In this document: piece after piece, positions 34,919 to 44,198 of the stretch | Position numbering within the stretch: position 1 is the first letter of the stretch | Layout of the letters: every line of letters begins with the position of its first letter | Origin: an uncultured Bacteroidota bacterium | Lineage (GTDB): Bacteria > Bacteroidota > Bacteroidia > JADZBD01 | Assembly (NCBI GenBank): GCA_937924855.1 | Contig: CALEYQ010000023.1 | Span: 1 to 64,000 of the forward strand | Direction of reading: 5' to 3' | DNA: 64,000 nucleotides | Made by a program: the position numbers and the translations under genes | Notes under the pieces: model-generated | Told to the model about the DNA's origin: nothing | Seen by the model: only the letters and a program-made list of their open reading frames with translations | The model's database searches: none

Positions 34919-35636
34919 GCAATTGGGTCTTGATTATCCGGCACTCAAAAACTTCAGCGAAATGTATTAAAGCTTCCTGCGTTACTTTTGAAAAATCGGG
35001 AGCTTTGCCCAGCTCTTTTTCCATGGAAGTTACTTCCTTTTCCTTAATGCCACAAGGAATTATATAGTTGAAGCGGTTTAGGTCGGGCGAAATGTTCAGC
35101 GCCCAGCCATGCATGGTTACCCAACGGCTGGTTCGTACCCCAAAGGCACAAATTTTTCTGGCCTTTTCCGGATTTTTATAATCGACCCAAACGCCGGTTA
35201 AGCCCTGAATCCTTCCCGAATCAATGCCAAAGGTCTGTATGGTTCTGATGATTACTTCCTCAAGAAACCTCAAGTATTTGTGGATGTCGGTAAAGAATTG
35301 ATCGAGATCCAGAATAGGATATCCAACCAGCTGACCCGGCCCGTGATAAGTAATGTCGCCGCCCCGATTGGTTTTTACAAATTCCGTTTTTTGTTCGGAA
35401 AGCTCATTTTCATTCAACAACAAATGCGACTCATTGCCTGATTTTCCCAAGGTTATTACATGAGGATGCTCACAGGTAATCAGGTAGCTGGATGGCTTTT
35501 CTGCACCGCCTGTTTCCCCTTTTCTTTGAGCAAGTTTTAAGGTAGTAACTTCATTGAATAACTGATCCTGAAGATTCCAGGCATCTGTATAGGAAATTTT
35601 TCCGGCATCAATATATCGGACCAGGGGTAGGGACAT
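34902..35636 (-). CDS. lipB: Octanoyl-[acyl-carrier-protein]:protein octanoyltransferase
   Basis: Transfers octanoyl groups from ACP to lipoyl domains, first step of lipoate assembly on 2-oxoacid dehydrogenases; cytosolic. 244 residues. LipB signature RGGDITYHGPGQ at 91-102, catalytic Cys195 in IIPCGI and the conserved Lys161 in KICAFGV. ATG at 35636, nine bases after the isomerase gene, in a run with the serine hydrolase downstream. The C-terminus (ECRIIKTQ) is slightly extended. Confidence 0.95.
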   Translation of the reverse strand: MSLPLVRYIDAGKISYTDAWNLQDQLFNEVTTLKLAQRKGETGGAEKPSSYLITCEHPHVITLGKSGNESHLLLNENELSEQKTEFVKTNRGGDITYHGPGQLVGYPILDLDQFFTDIHKYLRFLEEVIIRTIQTFGIDSGRIQGLTGVWVDYKNPEKARKICAFGVRTSRWVTMHGWALNISPDLNRFNYIIPCGIKEKEVTSMEKELGKAPDFSKVTQEALIHFAEVFECRIIKTQLHEKKE

Positions 35637-35645
35637 GATGAAAAT

Positions 35646-36629
35646 TTACGGTTTTTTTTCCAGCTCTGACTTAAGGAAATCAATAACATTAACTTCCATC
35701 GGATCCACATTCCTGGCCCTGGCCAGATAAACAGAAGCCCAGTCGCCCATATAGATTAAATAAATCATTTTTTCCAGCAGGGATTTTCCCTGGGAAAAAA
35801 CGTGAAAAACATTGGGGGTCCTTGATTGTAAAATTTCAAGGTTAATAGCAATGCGGGCTTCATTGCGGGAATATTCTTCCGTGTCTCGAAGCCATACGAT
35901 CGCAATTTCCGGATGTTGGTCTTTCCATCCCACCAACTCATTATGATTCATTTCAGGCACTACATGATGCCAGCAAAGAATTTTTGCATTTTCGTTCAAT
36001 TGCTGACGGAAGCGGATAGAAACTCCCTCAAACAGTGTGCTGGAATAGATAACCGGCAAAAACCCATTAATTCCCTCCGCCAGTTTTTTGGCCTCGGCTT
36101 TTATTTTGATTTCTTCTTTTTCCAATAATATTGCAGCAGATAAAACATCTTCCAAAACCGAATTTGGCAAGACTCCAGCCTTTACAAGAATTCCGGTCAA
36201 CTGAACAAGTGAATATCCCAGGCAGGCTCTGGGGGGCATGCCGCCCGGCACCAGCGCAACCGGCAACTTTGCCTTTTCGGCCTTTTGGGCCATTTTACCC
36301 CCGGAAGTAATACAAACAACCCTTGCACCTTTTTCCAGGGCCTGATCCAAACAGGAAAGGGTTTCTTCCGTGTTTCCTGAATAGCTGGAAACAATTACAA
36401 GAAAATCCGGGGAAACATAGGGAGGGATAAAATATCCTTTGCAAACTTCTACCGGACAGGTCCCTGAAAACTGATTTACAAGCGAAACCAGGGTTCCACC
36501 GATACCACTTCCACCTAAGCCGCAGATTAACACCCCTTTAGGCGCAAAATCATAAGGCAGACTAAAAGACTTTTGAATCTCCAGTCCGACCCGTAATTGT
36601 TCAGGAAATTTTGAAACGAGTTCCTCCAT
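35646..36629 (-). CDS. Bifunctional phosphoglucose/phosphomannose isomerase
   Basis: SIS-fold isomerase interconverting glucose 6-P or mannose 6-P with fructose 6-P; cytosolic. About 327 residues from ATG 36629; the frame opens at TTG 36644 but that codon is part of the TATTTTTG promoter box. Sugar-phosphate binding seen in GLGGSGIGG near residues 35-43 and SSYSGNTEETL near 80-90; NHNELVGW near 233 carries the His/Glu pair typical of this family, which in Archaea and Bacteroidota acts on both substrates. First gene of the run pgi/pmi-lipB-hydrolase. Confidence 0.9.
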   Translation of the reverse strand: MEELVSKFPEQLRVGLEIQKSFSLPYDFAPKGVLICGLGGSGIGGTLVSLVNQFSGTCPVEVCKGYFIPPYVSPDFLVIVSSYSGNTEETLSCLDQALEKGARVVCITSGGKMAQKAEKAKLPVALVPGGMPPRACLGYSLVQLTGILVKAGVLPNSVLEDVLSAAILLEKEEIKIKAEAKKLAEGINGFLPVIYSSTLFEGVSIRFRQQLNENAKILCWHHVVPEMNHNELVGWKDQHPEIAIVWLRDTEEYSRNEARIAINLEILQSRTPNVFHVFSQGKSLLEKMIYLIYMGDWASVYLARARNVDPMEVNVIDFLKSELEKKP

Positions 36630-36641
36630 TTTCAAGGGAGG

Positions 36642-36649
36642 CAAAAATA
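36642..36649 (-). promoter_or_regulatory. -7 promoter box TATTTTTG for the isomerase operon
   Basis: Exact match, 12 nt before the ATG at 36629. Decides against the TTG start at 36644. Confidence 0.55.
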
Positions 36650-36665
36650 CAATTTAATAGGGATT

Positions 36666-36779
36666 TTACCCCAGGAAATAGACTAAAATAACAAGGGTCC
36701 AGAACCCAATGGTGGTCCAAAAAACACCCATGTACATCGATCGATACCTGATTTCCGTGCGACTTTCCTTCTTTTCCAT
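36666..36779 (-). CDS. Small membrane peptide of 37 residues
   Basis: An open frame of 38 codons starting ATG 36779 and ending TAA at 36666. The product starts MEKKESRTEIRYRSMYMG (charged cytoplasmic tail) and continues VFWTTIGFWTLVILVYFLG, one clear transmembrane helix. A TACTTTTG promoter box lies 35 nt upstream. It sits alone between the isomerase gene and the divergent LacI-type regulator. The amphipathic layout and the promoter argue for a real small protein; function unknown, possibly a small subunit or membrane regulator. Confidence 0.55.
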   Translation of the reverse strand: MEKKESRTEIRYRSMYMGVFWTTIGFWTLVILVYFLG

Positions 36780-36814
36780 TCCCTTAATGAACTGATATAG
36801 CTAAAATGGTTTTT

Positions 36815-36822
36815 CAAAAGTA
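36815..36822 (-). promoter_or_regulatory. -7 promoter box TACTTTTG for the small membrane peptide gene
   Basis: Exact match on the minus strand, 35 nt before ATG 36779. It may also feed transcription into the isomerase operon. Confidence 0.5.
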
Positions 36823-36922
36823 GGCCTTTTTGCCTTATTTGTCTACTCTTTAGCCCTGTTTTTGAGCACAAAATGACCCGGGAATGGATTTTCGGAATAA
36901 TTTTGAAATCTTTAAAAATTCA

Positions 36923-36930
36923 TACATTCG
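36923..36930 (+). promoter_or_regulatory. -7-like box TACATTCG for the LacI-type regulator gene
   Basis: One mismatch to TAnnTTTG; 15 nt before the TTG at 36946. Confidence 0.4.
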
Positions 36931-36945
36931 TAGAAACATAATTCC

Positions 36946-37968
36946 TTGAAAAAGGTATCTCTAAAAGATTTAGCCGAGATTTTAGGTGTTTCAAAAACCC
37001 TGATTTCACTTGTCCTGAATAACAAGGGCGATACCCATGGAATTTCTCCAGAAACCCAAAAACGGGTTTTTGAACTGGCCCGGAAATTAAATTACAAGCC
37101 CAATCTTCTGGCACGGGGACTTAGGACCGGAAAATCAAACATTATTGGACTTATTGTAGCCGATATTTCCAATTCATTTTACTCCCGGATTGCCCGGAGC
37201 ATAGAAGACAAAGTAAGACAGCATGGTTTTCACCTTATGGTTTGCAGTTCGGATGAAGATGCCGAACGTGAGCGGGAATTATTCCGGGTTTTAAAAGACG
37301 AGCAACAGGTGAATGGTATTATCGTTTCCACCACACAAGATGATTTTAACTTTTTTAATCAATTGAAAAAGGAGGGTTTCCCCTTTGTCCTTATCGACCG
37401 GTATATTCAAAAATTCCAACCCGCCCAGGTGCTTGTGAATAATATGGAAGGCTCTTCCCATATGGTTTCCTTTTTGCTGGAGAAAGGATACCGGAAAATA
37501 GGCCTGCTTTCCATTTCTCCTACCCACCTTTCTTCTATTCGCGACAGGATAAAGGGCTATAAAAATGCCCTGCTTGCCCATGGTATCAATCCCGATCCGC
37601 AATTGATGCGCGAGATTCCCTTCAATAATATTTTTGACGGTGTTCGCAAGGAATTGAAACACCTGGTTTCTGAAAAAGTTAAAGCCGATGCCGTTTTTCT
37701 GCTCAACAACAACCTGGCTCTTGCTTTTCTGGAAGCGGCAAAACAGGAAAACCTGAAAATCCCCAATGATATTGCCATGGTTTCCTTCGATGATATCGAA
37801 GCCTTCAAAATATCCGACCCCCCCATTACCTCGGTCTCCCAGCCTATGGAGAAAATTGGCGAACTTTCCGTGGAGCGGCTGATGGAATTGATCGCAAACC
37901 CCCTTAGAAAAACCCTTCCCACAGATATCCTCCCTACGGAAATGGTGGTTAGGGCCTCCACACGATAA
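36946..37968 (+). CDS. LacI-family transcriptional regulator
   Basis: 340 residues, TTG start. N-terminal helix-turn-helix MKKVSLKDLAEILGVSKTLI with the hinge helix LNYKPNLLARGLRTG (residues ~48-62), then the periplasmic-binding-protein-like sensor domain: IIGLIVADISNSFYSRIA, GIIVSTTQDD, VLIDRY, and AMVSFDDIEAFKIS. These are standard for LacI/GalR proteins that bind a sugar or sugar phosphate and repress nearby operons. No sugar-uptake or glycosidase genes adjoin it; the closest metabolic gene is the phosphoglucose/phosphomannose isomerase on the other side. Ligand and operator unknown; I could not see a convincing palindromic operator here. Confidence 0.92.
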   Translation: MKKVSLKDLAEILGVSKTLISLVLNNKGDTHGISPETQKRVFELARKLNYKPNLLARGLRTGKSNIIGLIVADISNSFYSRIARSIEDKVRQHGFHLMVCSSDEDAERERELFRVLKDEQQVNGIIVSTTQDDFNFFNQLKKEGFPFVLIDRYIQKFQPAQVLVNNMEGSSHMVSFLLEKGYRKIGLLSISPTHLSSIRDRIKGYKNALLAHGINPDPQLMREIPFNNIFDGVRKELKHLVSEKVKADAVFLLNNNLALAFLEAAKQENLKIPNDIAMVSFDDIEAFKISDPPITSVSQPMEKIGELSVERLMELIANPLRKTLPTDILPTEMVVRASTR

Positions 37969-37992
37969 TTTCCTGTGGTTTTTTCCTTCTCT

Positions 37993-38000
37993 TATCTTTG
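37993..38000 (+). promoter_or_regulatory. -7 promoter box TATCTTTG for lysS
   Basis: Exact match, 20 nt before the lysS ATG. Confidence 0.65.
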
Positions 38001-38020
38001 TAACCCTTATTTTTATTTTC

Positions 38021-39544
38021 ATGGAACAACTATCAGAGCAGGAAATTGTACGCAGGGAAAAACTCAATGAGATTATCAGATGGGGTATTAATCCCTATCC
38101 CGCAGAATTATTTGAGGTAAATACCAACGCTGCCGACATCAAACAAAACTACGAGCGCGATAAACTGAATTATAAAACCGTATCCCTTGCCGGACGAATC
38201 ATGAGCTTCCGCGATATGGGAAAAGCTTCCTTTGCCGAAATCCAGGACAGCACCGGACGAATTCAGATTTACGTTAAACGCGATGAAATTTGTCCCGGCG
38301 ACGACAAAACACTTTACGATAAACTCTATAAAAAGGGACTGGATATTGGTGATATTATTGGGGTCTGGGGTCATGTGTTTACAACCAAAGTGGGGGAAAT
38401 ATCAATTCATGTTGCCGGATTTAAACTACTGGCAAAATCCCTTAAGCCCCTTCCAATTGTAAAAACTGATGCCGAAGGAAAAACCTTCGATGCAGTTTCC
38501 GACCCCGAGTTCCGGTACCGGCAACGTTATGCGGACCTGATTATTAACCCTCAGGTGAGAGACGTTTTTGTTCAGCGAACCCGTCTTATCAACTCGCTAC
38601 GGAATACATTTAATAATCAGGGATACCTGGAAGTAGAAACCCCCATTCTGCAACCTATACCGGGTGGTGCAGCTGCCCGGCCCTTCATTACGCATCACAA
38701 CGCCCTCGACATGCCCCTTTACCTGCGCATTGCCAATGAACTTTACCTCAAAAGGCTTATCGTGGGAGGGTTCGAAGGCGTTTATGAGTTTGCCCGGGAT
38801 TTCAGGAATGAAGGCATGGATCGCACCCATAACCCTGAATTTACCGTGCTCGAAATTTATGTGGCTTACAAAGACTATTTCTGGATGATGGATTTTACGG
38901 AAGCCATGATTGAAAAAGTGGCCCTCGACCTCCATGGAACTACTAAAGTTCAAGTGGCGGACAATACCATCGACTTTCAGCGGCCTTTTCAGCGAATTAC
39001 CATGACCGATGCCATAAAGAAATACGCCGGCGTCGATATTACCGGAATGGATGAGAGTGATCTTAGAAAAGTTTGCAAAGACCTGGGCATCGAAGTGGAT
39101 CCCAAGTTGGGCAAAGGAAAACTTATTGATGAAATTTTTGGCGAGAAATGCGAGCACAACTTCGTGCAACCCACTTTTATTATAGACTACCCCGAGGAAA
39201 TGTCTCCGCTTTGCAAAAAACATCGTTCAAAACCCGGACTTGTGGAACGCTTTGAGCTTATGGTTAATGGGAAGGAGCTTTGTAATGCGTACTCAGAATT
39301 AAATGATCCCATCGATCAAAAGAAAAGATTTGAAGAGCAAATGGCACTGATGGAAAGAGGCGACAACGAAGCCATGTTCATTGATTTCGATTTCCTGCGT
39401 GCCCTGGAATATGGCATGCCCCCAACCTCAGGTATGGGTATTGGAATAGACCGGCTTACTATGATCATGACCAATCAGCCTTCTATACAGGACGTATTGT
39501 TTTTCCCTCAGTTGCGTCCGGAAAATGTACCCGTTGGAGAATAA
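38021..39544 (+). CDS. lysS: Lysyl-tRNA synthetase, class II
   Basis: Charges tRNA-Lys; cytosolic homodimer. 507 residues. N-terminal OB-fold anticodon-binding domain (VSLAGRIMSFRDMGKASFAE, near 55-75), class II motif 1 in VFVQRTRLINSLRNTF, motif 2 FRNEGMDRTHNPEFT near 265-280, motif 3 GMGIGIDRLTM near the C-terminus. ELCNAYSELNDP is the lysine-site signature. ATG at 38021. The gpsA ATG lies 20 bases inside its 3' end, so the two genes form an operon. Confidence 0.97.
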   Translation: MEQLSEQEIVRREKLNEIIRWGINPYPAELFEVNTNAADIKQNYERDKLNYKTVSLAGRIMSFRDMGKASFAEIQDSTGRIQIYVKRDEICPGDDKTLYDKLYKKGLDIGDIIGVWGHVFTTKVGEISIHVAGFKLLAKSLKPLPIVKTDAEGKTFDAVSDPEFRYRQRYADLIINPQVRDVFVQRTRLINSLRNTFNNQGYLEVETPILQPIPGGAAARPFITHHNALDMPLYLRIANELYLKRLIVGGFEGVYEFARDFRNEGMDRTHNPEFTVLEIYVAYKDYFWMMDFTEAMIEKVALDLHGTTKVQVADNTIDFQRPFQRITMTDAIKKYAGVDITGMDESDLRKVCKDLGIEVDPKLGKGKLIDEIFGEKCEHNFVQPTFIIDYPEEMSPLCKKHRSKPGLVERFELMVNGKELCNAYSELNDPIDQKKRFEEQMALMERGDNEAMFIDFDFLRALEYGMPPTSGMGIGIDRLTMIMTNQPSIQDVLFFPQLRPENVPVGE

Positions 39545-40532
39545 ATTAAATATCGGGATTTTGGGATCCGGGAGTTGGGGAACCGCCCTGGCTAAAATCA
39601 TTACCTCAAACGGTCATACTATCAAATGGTGGATTCGCGACCCCAAATCCTTAGCTCACCTGAACGAATATTATCACAACCCGAAATATTTATCCTCCGT
39701 TTCTTTTTCACCGGGCACCTTTGAGGCCCATCCGGAAACCCCGGAAGTGATTTCTTCCTCTGAATACATCATTCTGGCCGTCCCCTCTGCTTTCCTGGAA
39801 GAATCTTTATCAACACTGCCGGATAATGCCTTCGAAGGAAAAAAAGTTTATTCGGCCATTAAAGGAATAGTCCCCAACCACAATAAAATAGTGGCCGACT
39901 ATCTTAAAGACAATTTTGGCGTATCGCCGGGAAATTTTGGTGTGATTACAGGCCCTTGTCATGCCGAGGAAGTGGCCATGGAAAAACTATCCTATCTTAC
40001 CATTGCCTCTGAAAACGAAGCAAGCAACATCGCTTTTTCAAAAGCCCTTTCTTGTCGCTTTATTAAAACGGTTCTCAGCGATGATATTTACGGGACTGAA
40101 TACAGCGCGGTTTTGAAGAATATTGTGGCTATTGCCAGTGGAATTTGCCATGGCCTGGGATACGGAGATAATTTTCAGGCCGTTTTAATTTCCAGTGCCC
40201 TGCGCGAAATAAAGAGATTTGTGGACGCGGTTCACCCAATAAACCGCGATATCAACGACTCGGCCTATTTGGGCGATTTACTTGTAACGGCTTACTCCCA
40301 ATTCAGCCGGAACAGAATGTTCGGTAATATGATTGGAAAAGGTTATTCGGTAAAAATGGCCCAACTGGAAATGGATATGATAGCTGAAGGATATTACGCC
40401 TCCCGTTGTATTTATGAAATAAATAAAAAGTTCAAAGTAGACATGCCCATAGCGGATGCCGTTTACCGGATTATTTATGAGAAAATAGCCCCGGCCATTG
40501 AAATAAAGCTCCTTACCGATAAACTTGCCTGA
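39525..40532 (+). CDS. gpsA: Glycerol-3-phosphate dehydrogenase [NAD(P)+]
   Basis: Reduces dihydroxyacetone phosphate to sn-glycerol 3-phosphate for phospholipid synthesis; cytosolic. 335 residues. Rossmann motif GILGSGSWGTALA at 11-23, AIKGI near 104, the substrate-site GPCHAEEVA, catalytic Lys in VLKNIVAIASG, and NDSAYLGDLLVTAYSQFSRNR. Starts at ATG 39525 inside lysS. Followed by three consecutive hairpins, the second with a T-run. Confidence 0.96.
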   Translation: MYPLENKLNIGILGSGSWGTALAKIITSNGHTIKWWIRDPKSLAHLNEYYHNPKYLSSVSFSPGTFEAHPETPEVISSSEYIILAVPSAFLEESLSTLPDNAFEGKKVYSAIKGIVPNHNKIVADYLKDNFGVSPGNFGVITGPCHAEEVAMEKLSYLTIASENEASNIAFSKALSCRFIKTVLSDDIYGTEYSAVLKNIVAIASGICHGLGYGDNFQAVLISSALREIKRFVDAVHPINRDINDSAYLGDLLVTAYSQFSRNRMFGNMIGKGYSVKMAQLEMDMIAEGYYASRCIYEINKKFKVDMPIADAVYRIIYEKIAPAIEIKLLTDKLA

Positions 40533-40537
40533 AAAAG

Positions 40538-40568
40538 GAAAGGGCGTCTCCCCATAAGACACCCTTTC
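40538..40568 (+). other. Hairpin 1 downstream of gpsA
   Basis: GAAAGGG-C-GTC pairs with GAC-A-CCCTTTC, ten base pairs with one internal mismatch, loop 40549-40557. No T-run follows. Confidence 0.55.
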
Positions 40569-40573
40569 AATGG

Positions 40574-40598
40574 ATCCGCCAATTAGCGGATTTTTTTT
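40574..40598 (+). terminator. Rho-independent terminator after lysS-gpsA
   Basis: Stem ATCCGC / GCGGAT with CAATTA loop, directly followed by seven further T residues. Confidence 0.75.
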
Positions 40599-40622
40599 CT
40601 TTCGGGCCTCGCCACCCGAAAG
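40599..40622. other. Hairpin 3 downstream of gpsA
   Basis: Perfect 8-bp arms CTTTCGGG and CCCGAAAG around an 8-base loop, immediately after the terminator T-run. The remainder of this gap up to the box at 40769 holds nothing I can recognise. Confidence 0.55.
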
Positions 40623-40768
40623 TTAATTACACTAACTCTTGCAAATTCTTTGCCAAACTTTTACCAAAAGGCTTTTTTTTCCGATTGGGGGTTATTAAAC
40701 GGGGCTGGTCTTTGTAAACCGGTTAGATTCAATTATTTAAATTTCTTGTTAAGGCCCGGATTTTGTGG

Positions 40769-40776
40769 TAAATTTG
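40769..40776 (+). promoter_or_regulatory. -7 promoter box TAAATTTG with -33 TTG for the DUF4175 gene
   Basis: Exact -7 match; a TTG at 40746-40748 lies 20 bases upstream, the normal Bacteroidota -33/-7 spacing. Leader of 47 nt to the ATG at 40824. Confidence 0.65.
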
Positions 40777-40823
40777 TTAGAATACCTTGTGGAAAAAGCA
40801 ACATTTTGAATCTTTAGTAGCAG

Positions 40824-43800
40824 ATGGATAAATCAGGAATTTCGGAAATTCGAATTAAACTGGATCTTTTTATCAGAAAGTTTTATAAAAACCTTTTGAT
40901 AAAAGGCTTACTCCTGAGTGCCGGCATTATTGCCGCCGCGGTTCTTTTCGCCTTTGTACTTGAATTTTTCGGAAATTTCGGAACCGGAGTCCGAACCTTT
41001 TTCTTTTTCTCACTTGCCGGTTCCATTCTTGGTGTTTCAATAGTGTATCTTATTTCTCCGCTATTAAAATTAAACCGGATTGGTAATATCATTTCCTATG
41101 AAGAGGCCTCCCGGATTATTGGCAAACACTTTCCGGAAGTAAGCGACAAACTGCTAAATGTGCTTCAATTGGAAAAAAACCTTGACCACCAATCAGACTA
41201 TAGCGCAGATTTGGTTCTGGGAGCCATTCGTCAAAAAACCATGGCCCTTAAACCCATTCCCTTTTCAAATGCCATTGACCTTAAGCGGAATACCCGTTAC
41301 CTGAAATATGCACTACCTCCCGTTTTGGTATTTATTGCGCTACTCCTATTTTCCCCACAGGTAATCACCGGTCCGGCAAAAAGAATTGTTGCCTTTGGTA
41401 ATTATTTTGAAAAACCTGCCCCTTTCTCATTTGTTCTTAACTCGGGAGAGCCTTTATCCGCTATTCAACTGGAGGATTTTAACCTTGATCTTAAACTTGA
41501 AGGAAATGAAATCCCCGATCAGGTTTTTCTGGAATGGGAGGGGAAATCCTTCCGGATGGAAAAAGAAAATCTGATCCGGTTCCGGTTTACCCTGAAAAAC
41601 ATTCAGAAAACCACCCGCTTCCGGTTTTCAGGAGGAGGTTTTCAAAGCAGGGAATACGAATTGGAGGTTTATCCCAAACCCATTCTGCTGGATTTTGAGG
41701 TAAAAGCCTTTTACCCCAAATATCTTGGCAAAAAGGACGAAGTAATTAAAAACACGACCGACCTTCTCGTACCTGCAGGTACCCGCCTGGAATGGAACCT
41801 GAAAACTAAAAATACCAGCCACCTTTCCGTAGTGTTTCAGGACTCAATCACTGAATTCATGCCGAAGGGCTCCGAAGCCATTGCCTTTTCAAAACGGTTT
41901 TTAAGCGATCAGAAACTCACCTTTAAAACACGCAACGAAAAGGTAGTCAATAAAGATTCCATGGTTTGTCTGGTGAATGTTATTCCCGACCAATATCCGT
42001 TCATTGAAGTTTCTGAAAAACGCGACTCCATCTCTTTAAAGAAAACCTATTTTTCGGGTCTTGTAAAAGACGACTACGGCTTTTCCAAACTGAATTTCTT
42101 TTTCCGGAAACTTGATGCTGATGGGAAACCGGATATGTCGGAACCCGGAAAGATCCTTCCCATTCAAATATCCAAAAACTTAAACCAGGAACCCTTTTTC
42201 CTTTACTGGGATCTCGAAAGTCAAAATCTGAAACCCGGAGATCAGATAGAATACTATTTTGAAGTGTTCGATAATGATGGCGTTGCCGGTCCCAAAGCCA
42301 CCCGGTCGCAAAAACAGTTTTTGAAAATTCCCGGACTCGATGACCTTGCAAAACTGAACCAGAAGAATGCTGAAGAAACCAAAAAGGATTTGGAAGAATC
42401 ATTGAAGAAATCCAAAGAGATTCAAAAAGAACTCGACGCGCTCAACAAACGACTCATGGATAAGAAGGAGATTTCATGGGACGAGAAAAAGAAAATGCAG
42501 GATCTCATTGAAAAGCAAAAAGAATTGCAGAAAAAGGTGGAAGAAATTAAAAAGGAAAATGAACTGCATAACAAACAACAATCCGAATTCCAACAGCCAA
42601 ACGAAAGTATTCTTGAAAAACAAAAGGAGCTTGAAAAGCTGTTCCAAAGCATGATGAATGAGGAGTTGAAGAAAAAATTCGAGGAACTTCAAAAACTGCT
42701 GGATAAACTCGACAAAAACGAACTTCAAAAGCAACTCGATCAGATGAAGCTTGACAATAAGGATCTGGAAAAAGAGATGGACAGGGCTCTGGAAATGTTC
42801 AAACAACTTCAGGTTGACCAAAAACTGGAAAACAACATAAAAAAGCTGGAAGAGCTTTCTAAAAAACAAGAAGATCTGTCAAAGGAATCTGAAAATAAAA
42901 ACGCCAATAAAGAGGAACTCGAAAAGAAGCAGGAGGAGTTGAATAAAGAATTTCAAGAGTTCCGGAAAGACATGGACGAACTCCACAAAATGAATCAGGA
43001 ATTGGAACGCCCCAAAAACCTTGAGGATACCGATAAGCAGGAAGAAGAAATTCAGCAAGACCAGAAGAACTCCAGCAATCAATTGAACCAGGGGAATTCA
43101 AAAGGAGCATCAAAGTCACAAAAGAAAGCCGGGCAACAAATGAAACAACTGGCCAGCCAGTTGGCAGGTATGCAATCCGGTATCGAAATGGAACAGCAGG
43201 AAGAGGACATGAACAACCTCCGTCAGATTCTTACCAATTTGATTCAGCTTTCCTTCGACCAGGAAGCACTCATGAAAAAATTCGCAAAGGTGAAGTCTTC
43301 CGATCCTGCCTATGTAAAGAATGTACAGGAACAGAAAAAGCTGAAGGATGATGCCAAAATAATCGAAGACTCCCTGCTTGCACTTAGCAAACGGGTATTT
43401 CAGCTGCAAACTACCGTAAACAAGGAGATCAGTGCCATTAATATGAATATGGAAAAGGCAATAGCCGATTTCGGAGAACGGATGACTTCCTCGGGCATGA
43501 CACGCCAACAATATGTCATGACCTCATTGAATAACCTTGCACTTTTGCTTTCGGAAGCCCTGAATCAAATGCAGCAGCAAATGCAGAGCAAATCGGGAAG
43601 CGCAGGAAGCTGTACCAAACCCGGCGGAAAGGGACAAAAACCCTCTTATTCTACTATCCGCAAAATGCAACAGCAACTGAACCAACAAATTGAGGAGCTG
43701 AAAAAAGCCCTTGAAAACGGACAAAAACCCGGTAATACGGGAAAAACCGGACAAGGTGGAGTAGGGGGCATGAATGAAGCCCTGGTTAAACTGGCAGCAC

Positions 43801-44183
43801 AGCAGGAGGCCCTACGGAAAATGATGCAACAGCTTATGAATGAGCAAGGTGGAAATGTTCCCGGGGATATGAAAAACACCCTCAAAAAGATGGAAGAAAC
43901 TGAAACCGACCTGGTTAACAAGATGGTAAATCTGGAAACCATGAAGCGGCAACAGCAGATTTTGGAGAAACTCCTGGACTACGAAAAGGCTGAAAAACAG
44001 AAGGATATGGAGGAAAGAAGGCTGGCTGAACAACCCAAAAAGGAAGAATTCCGTAACCAAAAGGAATTTTTAGAGTATAATAGGATTAAGCAAAGGGAAG
44101 CCGAATTGCTTAAAACGGTTCCCATTGGATTAAAACCTTTTTATAAGAATAAGGTGACCGAGTATTTTAATAAATTTGAATAA
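40824..44183 (+). CDS. DUF4175-like large membrane-anchored coiled-coil protein
   Basis: 1119 residues. Two N-terminal transmembrane helices (LLLSAGIIAAAVLFAFVLEF at ~28-47 and one at ~55-75), a third near 165-180 (ALPPVLVFIALLLF), an Ig-like beta-rich periplasmic part to ~505, then about 250 residues of Lys/Glu/Gln-rich coiled coil (from KNAEETKKDLEESLKK), a Gln/Met-rich segment with a Gly-rich linker, and a basic C-terminus. Matches the DUF4175 family found near many Bacteroidota housekeeping genes; function unknown. The coiled coil gives long antisense open frames that are not genes. Sixteen bases precede the RsbW-like gene, suggesting one operon. Confidence 0.85.
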   Translation: MDKSGISEIRIKLDLFIRKFYKNLLIKGLLLSAGIIAAAVLFAFVLEFFGNFGTGVRTFFFFSLAGSILGVSIVYLISPLLKLNRIGNIISYEEASRIIGKHFPEVSDKLLNVLQLEKNLDHQSDYSADLVLGAIRQKTMALKPIPFSNAIDLKRNTRYLKYALPPVLVFIALLLFSPQVITGPAKRIVAFGNYFEKPAPFSFVLNSGEPLSAIQLEDFNLDLKLEGNEIPDQVFLEWEGKSFRMEKENLIRFRFTLKNIQKTTRFRFSGGGFQSREYELEVYPKPILLDFEVKAFYPKYLGKKDEVIKNTTDLLVPAGTRLEWNLKTKNTSHLSVVFQDSITEFMPKGSEAIAFSKRFLSDQKLTFKTRNEKVVNKDSMVCLVNVIPDQYPFIEVSEKRDSISLKKTYFSGLVKDDYGFSKLNFFFRKLDADGKPDMSEPGKILPIQISKNLNQEPFFLYWDLESQNLKPGDQIEYYFEVFDNDGVAGPKATRSQKQFLKIPGLDDLAKLNQKNAEETKKDLEESLKKSKEIQKELDALNKRLMDKKEISWDEKKKMQDLIEKQKELQKKVEEIKKENELHNKQQSEFQQPNESILEKQKELEKLFQSMMNEELKKKFEELQKLLDKLDKNELQKQLDQMKLDNKDLEKEMDRALEMFKQLQVDQKLENNIKKLEELSKKQEDLSKESENKNANKEELEKKQEELNKEFQEFRKDMDELHKMNQELERPKNLEDTDKQEEEIQQDQKNSSNQLNQGNSKGASKSQKKAGQQMKQLASQLAGMQSGIEMEQQEEDMNNLRQILTNLIQLSFDQEALMKKFAKVKSSDPAYVKNVQEQKKLKDDAKIIEDSLLALSKRVFQLQTTVNKEISAINMNMEKAIADFGERMTSSGMTRQQYVMTSLNNLALLLSEALNQMQQQMQSKSGSAGSCTKPGGKGQKPSYSTIRKMQQQLNQQIEELKKALENGQKPGNTGKTGQGGVGGMNEALVKLAAQQEALRKMMQQLMNEQGGNVPGDMKNTLKKMEETETDLVNKMVNLETMKRQQQILEKLLDYEKAEKQKDMEERRLAEQPKKEEFRNQKEFLEYNRIKQREAELLKTVPIGLKPFYKNKVTEYFNKFE

Positions 44184-44198
44184 GCCTATTATTTACTA

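Noticed and set aside
40623..40768. Possible tRNA-like or structured RNA after gpsA
   Set aside because: A GGTTAGATTC-like stretch was noticed, but no acceptor stem or cloverleaf can be formed.
42474..43511. Several minus-strand frames rich in Leu and Phe opposite the DUF4175 protein
   Set aside because: They are the complement of Lys/Glu/Gln-rich coiled-coil codons and mimic membrane proteins; no promoter or conserved motif.
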